From Vitis vinifera (taxonomy: Eukaryota; Streptophyta; Magnoliopsida; Vitales; Vitaceae), in assembly GCF_030704535.1 (NCBI RefSeq), contig NC_081810.1, positions 1,426,501 through 1,490,500 on the forward strand: a stretch of 64,000 bases of DNA, in the 5' to 3' direction. Below, in pieces: positions 59,488-64,000 of this stretch. The stretch's first letter is position 1. The number at the start of each line of letters is the position of its first letter. The notes under the pieces are model-generated. The model was given only the letters and a program-made list of their open reading frames with translations. It had not been told where the DNA came from and made no database searches. Position numbers and translations under genes: made by a program.

Positions 59488-60537
59488 TATTGGTGAAAAG
59501 TAAAATATTAATGGAAAAGATAGTTACATGGAATCAATTCGAAACTCAATATAAAGAGAAGCAACATTCCTTTAATTACTAATTTGTATTAATAAAACCT
59601 CGGCTATCAAATGATCTTTATTTTTAGTTGAATTTTGAATTCAACAGAAAGTATCTTCAATTAATGTTATGGATTGAAGTTGGTATCTAATTTGCATACA
59701 ATCTTACATCGGAAAGTAATGAAATTTTCAATTCAAGCCATGTACTTATAATAACTATATTATTTTATGTACCTACTAATCGATCCCAAAATTTGGCATC
59801 CAATGCCCTTTTGTCTCCATATGTGCAAGTCATGTTACAAGTTACAATCTTCACTTTCATTTTTGTATTAAGTTTTAATAAAATGGTTAGTTTGAAAATT
59901 TGAGTTAAAATATAAAAAATAAATAAATAAATAATAAATTTAAAATTAATAAATTATTTTATATATTTCTTTGAATTTATTTTATTTTTTTATATAAATA
60001 CTAAATAATATAGAAATAAATTTTTTTAACTAAGCAATGGAATTGAAATTTTAGGGAAGATAGACATGAATGAAGATAAAATGATTAATGGATGAGTTAA
60101 AAACCACATCTTCATTTTCGGTTGTTGCATGTTATAGGGAATTTGGGATTTGGTAGGTTTGATGGGTTGGTTATGTAAGTAATTAATAATTTAAGCTTAC
60201 TCATACCCACATTAGTACATCATTACCAAATAATCATAAGTTACTTGATTTTAGGATGAAGTCTTTGTCACACTATAATTATGAAAGTAACATATAACAA
60301 CATCTAATATGCATTCCATCATATTAAATATGATTCATATTGACATCCGATTGGATATTTTGGTAATTATGGGTTTATATATTAACACATTGTATATTAA
60401 GTTATCCTATTTTTTGTCTAATTAAATGTAATCAATTAAGTTAATGATGAATCTTTAAAGCATCTATATATATATATATATATTGTATGAGTTTTGCAAT
60501 GTGTAAAGACTAAAAATAATAAGAGGTATAAATAGGG

Positions 60538-61515
60538 TTACTCGGCAATTTTTTTCAAAAAATCACCGATATTTTGGTGATATTTCCCCTCCTTCATGCA
60601 ACATGATCTGACGGCCCAGATCACGTTCGTGTTGATCCGACGGCCCAAATGTGATTCTAATGGTAATATGGCGATCCAGCAGCCAGATTGCTCCCAGTTT
60701 TTTATCCAACAGCCAAAATTAATTTTCAACAGTAAATTAATGTTCCAACGGCTATTTGGGCCCAAATTTCTTTTATAAATAGCCCAAATTTCATCTATTT
60801 CATCCATTTTTGCTTTCATTCTTCATTTGCTCTCTCATTACTCCAATTTTTATTAAGGTTGCTCAATTATTTAATCATTTTAAGGTATATTTGTTTTAAA
60901 TTGTAATTAATTTTGTTTGCAATTGTAATTAATTCATGTATTTTCAATTAATTAGTATGTTTGCAATATGGATGATTTAATGATATTTTTACATTCAATT
61001 GTAATTAATTTTTATATTTTTATTGAATTAACTTAGGTTAATTTGATTTTTTAATTATAAATTGATATGTTTATTTTAAATGATTATTTGTGATTTATTT
61101 TCACATTTAGAATTAAACTAAACTAGTTAACTTAGCTAAATTATTTAATTAATTTAATTAACATGAACTAGTATATTTTGAATATGAAATATGTTTATTT
61201 AATGAATTTAATGTGTACAAATTATTGATATTTAATTAAATGAAGTATTTTATGTGACTTTATAATGAGAACAATTACAAAATTAACATTTTTTATAGAT
61301 CGACATGATATAATTACATCTAATATCGCAAATTATATCATATGTATATCAAACTTTTCAATAAAACAACTTTAAAATGTCCATTATACTTCTAATTATA
61401 TTATTATGAAGTTTTCCTTACATTTTCATAAGTTTTTAATAATTTTAAGTCTACCGATATTTTTTTCAAAATATCCGTCGATATATCCATGATTACCGAT
61501 ATTTTCATCCTTGGT
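60538..61515. other. Candidate transposon-derived segment with repeated ccgatatttt motifs
   Basis: caccgatattttggtgatat lies near 60563. Near 61452-61510 are accgatatttttttcaaaat and taccgatattttcatcc. The left part also has a promoter-like run, with gatccgacggccc and ccaacggctatttgggcc followed by ttttataaatagccc. A non-autonomous element is plausible; the class is unknown. Confidence 0.3.
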
Positions 61516-63000
61516 CGAAACGAGGAAATAGAAAAATCATTTATTATTCACATCTCATTAGTGAATGATTTAAGCTTACAATATTATGATTTTGCTTATG
61601 ATTTGGTATGATTTGTGACTCTCCTACACATCCCATCTTATTGAATGGAATAAATATCAGTTAGAGGTCTCCTATCAGTGCAATGTCCAACCACATTTAC
61701 CTCAAATCCTTAAATGCTATTGTCTCCTTTGGGGGTTTGAGCACCTGTCCCACATTTGTTGGATAGGGCATTTATGGATCATCCTAAGAGCAAAGTTAGA
61801 CGATGTTCAACACCACACATGTTTATTTCAAGTGTTGCTACAAATAACTATCACCGCACAATTAGTTAGGGTAACAATGTTCAATGAAGCCATTATTCTC
61901 TTATAAGACTTCAAAACATGACATGTTTGAAGCACATGCTTTGGTGTCGAAGTCGATGTCGATGTCACTTCACTTCGATCGAGCTTTTCTATTTGAGAAG
62001 GTATACTAATAATATTTATTTTCCTTCAAATTAAAATCATTTTTATATAAAAACCCATTGGATTGGAGTAGTTATCTCTTATGAGGCAATTTTGAAACTC
62101 TCAAGCAACACTCCTCTAATCATCCATATTACCTTGACTATCAAGTGATTTTTATTTTTAGTTGAATTTTGAATTCAACAAAACGTATCTTAAATGATGT
62201 TATCAATTCGGTATCTTATCTAACTTAAACTAAATTTGATGTACCTAATGACCTAAAAATTATATTTTATTTTTTTCTATTTTATGATAAATTAAATACA
62301 AAAATTATTTTGTTAATATTTTTTTCTTTTTTCAATATTTTTCCCGGAACCCAAAAGATAACCCATATTATCATGAGTCTAAATGGAGGTTACTACCTTC
62401 CTACTTAATAATCATATTTATGTATAGAGAAAATTCATTTAATAAGTTAATAATTTAATTTAAATTATTAAGTAAATAAGTATATTTAGTAAAATGACTT
62501 AATACTATAATTTAAAATCAAAAATAATTTTTAAGTTTAAATAATTCATTTATTCTAAATTTTAAATTGTTTCTATATAATTTCTTCTTAATATTAGTGA
62601 GATCCTCTTTTATATTTATCACTCATTTTTTATTATAAATATTTTATAATTTTTTATATGTTTATAATATTTTTTATATAGATGTTTAATAAATTAATTT
62701 ATTCTTTAAAATTAATCAAGATAAATATTAATTATAATTAATAAGGATTAATATTAATTAACTAAGATATATATCAATTTGATTATTTTAAAAAATTAAA
62801 TTAAATTTATCAAATAAGAAAAAGAAAATAAAGCAGTGAATTTTAAGTAAATAATTTAATTTAACCTTAAGTTTCATCTTAAAGGGAAAAAACAAATAAA
62901 TAAATAATATAATATGATATAATACATATTAAAATAAAATAAAAAGGGCAAATTTTGTGGTGTAGACAAAAAAACCACCAAAAGATACTCCGCAGAGCAG
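61516..63000. other. AT-rich intergenic DNA
   Basis: No gene recognised. Scraps of the MITE family appear at about 62256-62361 (ending ttcccggaacccaaaag). Confidence 0.45.
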
Positions 63001-63530
63001 AAATTATTCCAAGTGGCCACAAAACCGAGGCGGTCACGTGCATTGAAGATGGAAAGAGAGAGGGACGTCGCATGCTAACCCAGAGAACTTTTCCGACGAA
63101 GGTTCGGCTGAGAATCGGCGTTTCACACGCAGGGTTAGTTTAGTCATTCCCTCACAGTCGGACCCATCCTGAATCCCCTGCCTGCCACTTCACCAAAGTT
63201 TACCTGACATGCGAAGGACCAGTTGTCCGCCTTAAACGCAGCGTTTCACTCACGTCTATGATCTACAGGGTGTGAGCTTTCAACATGCAGGGTCAGTTCT
63301 GTCATTTCGCCACCTACCTCGATCCCCTGTCAGCCACCGCAGCGAACTTCTCCTGCGCAAGCAACCCGTAACCGCCCCGTAGAAGCAACGGGCGAAACGA
63401 CGCCGTTTCATTTAACTTAATCCAATTACAAGTCGACGCGTGGAGGCACTGCAGGTTTCTGCCAACACGCATACGGTCGAGAATCCGGTGGGCCCACCAC
63501 GTTGCGCTTAAATACAGAGCTCTGTTTTGA
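63000..63530 (+). promoter_or_regulatory. GC-richer promoter region at the window edge
   Basis: Base composition rises sharply compared with the AT-rich left side. Visible motifs are CACGTG (63035-63040), aaacgcagcgttt (63234-63246), aaacgacgccgttt (63395-63408) and a TATA-like ttaaata near 63510. Two diverged copies of one unit lie at about 63131-63200 and 63284-63350. The downstream gene lies mostly outside the window. Confidence 0.45.
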
Positions 63531-63632
63531 AGGAGATGAGCCAAGCAGCGTCTCAGAGAGAGAAAGAGATAGCACTTCTCTGAAAGTGCTTTCAGGAGAA
63601 GAGAGCAGCGAGGAGAGGGAAGCTTATACTAA
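63530..63632 (+). other. Likely first untranslated exon of a gene running out of the window
   Basis: A purine-rich leader-like stretch (cagagagagaaagagatagc, agaagagagcagcgaggaga) ends in a donor-like site, aag|gtatag at 63632. The following T-rich stretch with no coding frame fits a leader intron. No product can be inferred. Confidence 0.35.
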
Positions 63633-64000
63633 GGTATAGTCTTTAATTTTTATTTTTATTTTTTGCCAATTTTATCTTCCAATGCATCTGGTATTTTCCA
63701 GTTTTGACATGTCAAAAAAATTTGTTAAAATTTTTTATTTGGGCTTTCTCAAGAAGCTGATAAAAAGCGCTTTTTTTTCTTCCTTCTGCTTTTCCAATTG
63801 AAAACCTCTCTGGGATAATTTATAATAATTTTTTTTTATTAGTTTTATTATTCTGCATGCGGGTCTGCTTTTTCCTTTCCTTTTTTTTTAATATATATAT
63901 ATATATTATATGCTGCATTTTGATTATGCATATGGACCAACTGGGTCTCTTAAGGTTAAGTGCCTGCCTTCCGGCCCTTTTTTATTTTATTTTTTAGGCA

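Larger units (their letters stand above)
57605..60530. other. AT-rich intergenic DNA with repeats
   Basis: No gene recognised. It holds the MITE at 58244-58548, a 0.64 kb element-like stretch at about 58850-59487, and a partial repeat at about 59860-60060. An AT microsatellite lies near 60465-60482. Confidence 0.5.

Noticed and set aside
60538..60819. 93-residue minus-strand frame
   Set aside because: It overlaps the promoter-like, repeat-associated segment and has no known motif.

Overview
This 64 kb window is nuclear DNA from a flowering plant. It has GT-AG introns, 11-exon and 19+-exon genes, AT-rich intergenic DNA, Copia and LINE retrotransposons, and many short MITE-like repeats. The gene families (callose synthase, plastid fibrillin, DC1 proteins, class III peroxidase) and the large TE-filled introns suit a woody eudicot. 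Grapevine (Vitis) is my best guess, from general resemblance only.

Region 1 (1-31756, + strand) holds the last 19 exons of a callose synthase, closest to the CALS9/GSL10 type. They join into one uninterrupted frame of 760 residues plus stop. One phase-0 intron (1466-21387, 19.9 kb) contains retrotransposons nested four deep. An old Copia element (minus) carries a plant LINE (minus, exact 15-bp target duplication). That LINE carries a second Copia element (minus, two LTRs, 5-bp target duplication with one mismatch). The second Copia carries a 5'-truncated LINE (plus). The old Copia also contains organelle-like pieces, the clearest being part of mitochondrial nad5. The host gene still reads through once this intron is removed.

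Region 2 (31757-38428) holds an intronless gene for a 371-residue protein with a C-terminal coiled coil. A TATA box, a G-box and three telo-box motifs lie upstream, and AT-rich DNA flanks it.

Region 3 (38429-44764, - strand) holds an 11-exon gene for a plastid-lipid-associated protein (fibrillin; PAP12/FBN10 type). The exons sum to 1191 nt, which gives 396 residues. G-boxes lie just upstream.

Region 4 (46985-50035, + strand) holds two tandem intronless DC1 (Cys/His-rich C1) genes that share duplicated upstream sequence. The second lacks the Gly/Asn-rich tail of the first.

Region 5 (52541-54721, + strand) holds a complete four-exon class III secretory peroxidase of 332 residues.

Region 6 (54722-64000) is mostly AT-rich intergenic DNA with MITE-like repeats. 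A GC-richer segment at the right edge looks like the promoter and first untranslated exon of a gene running out of the window.

The genes do not form a pathway. They are ordinary neighbours, although callose synthase, DC1 proteins and peroxidases are all often linked to wall or stress biology. The most unusual structure is the nested retroelement stack and the organellar fragments inside the callose synthase intron.
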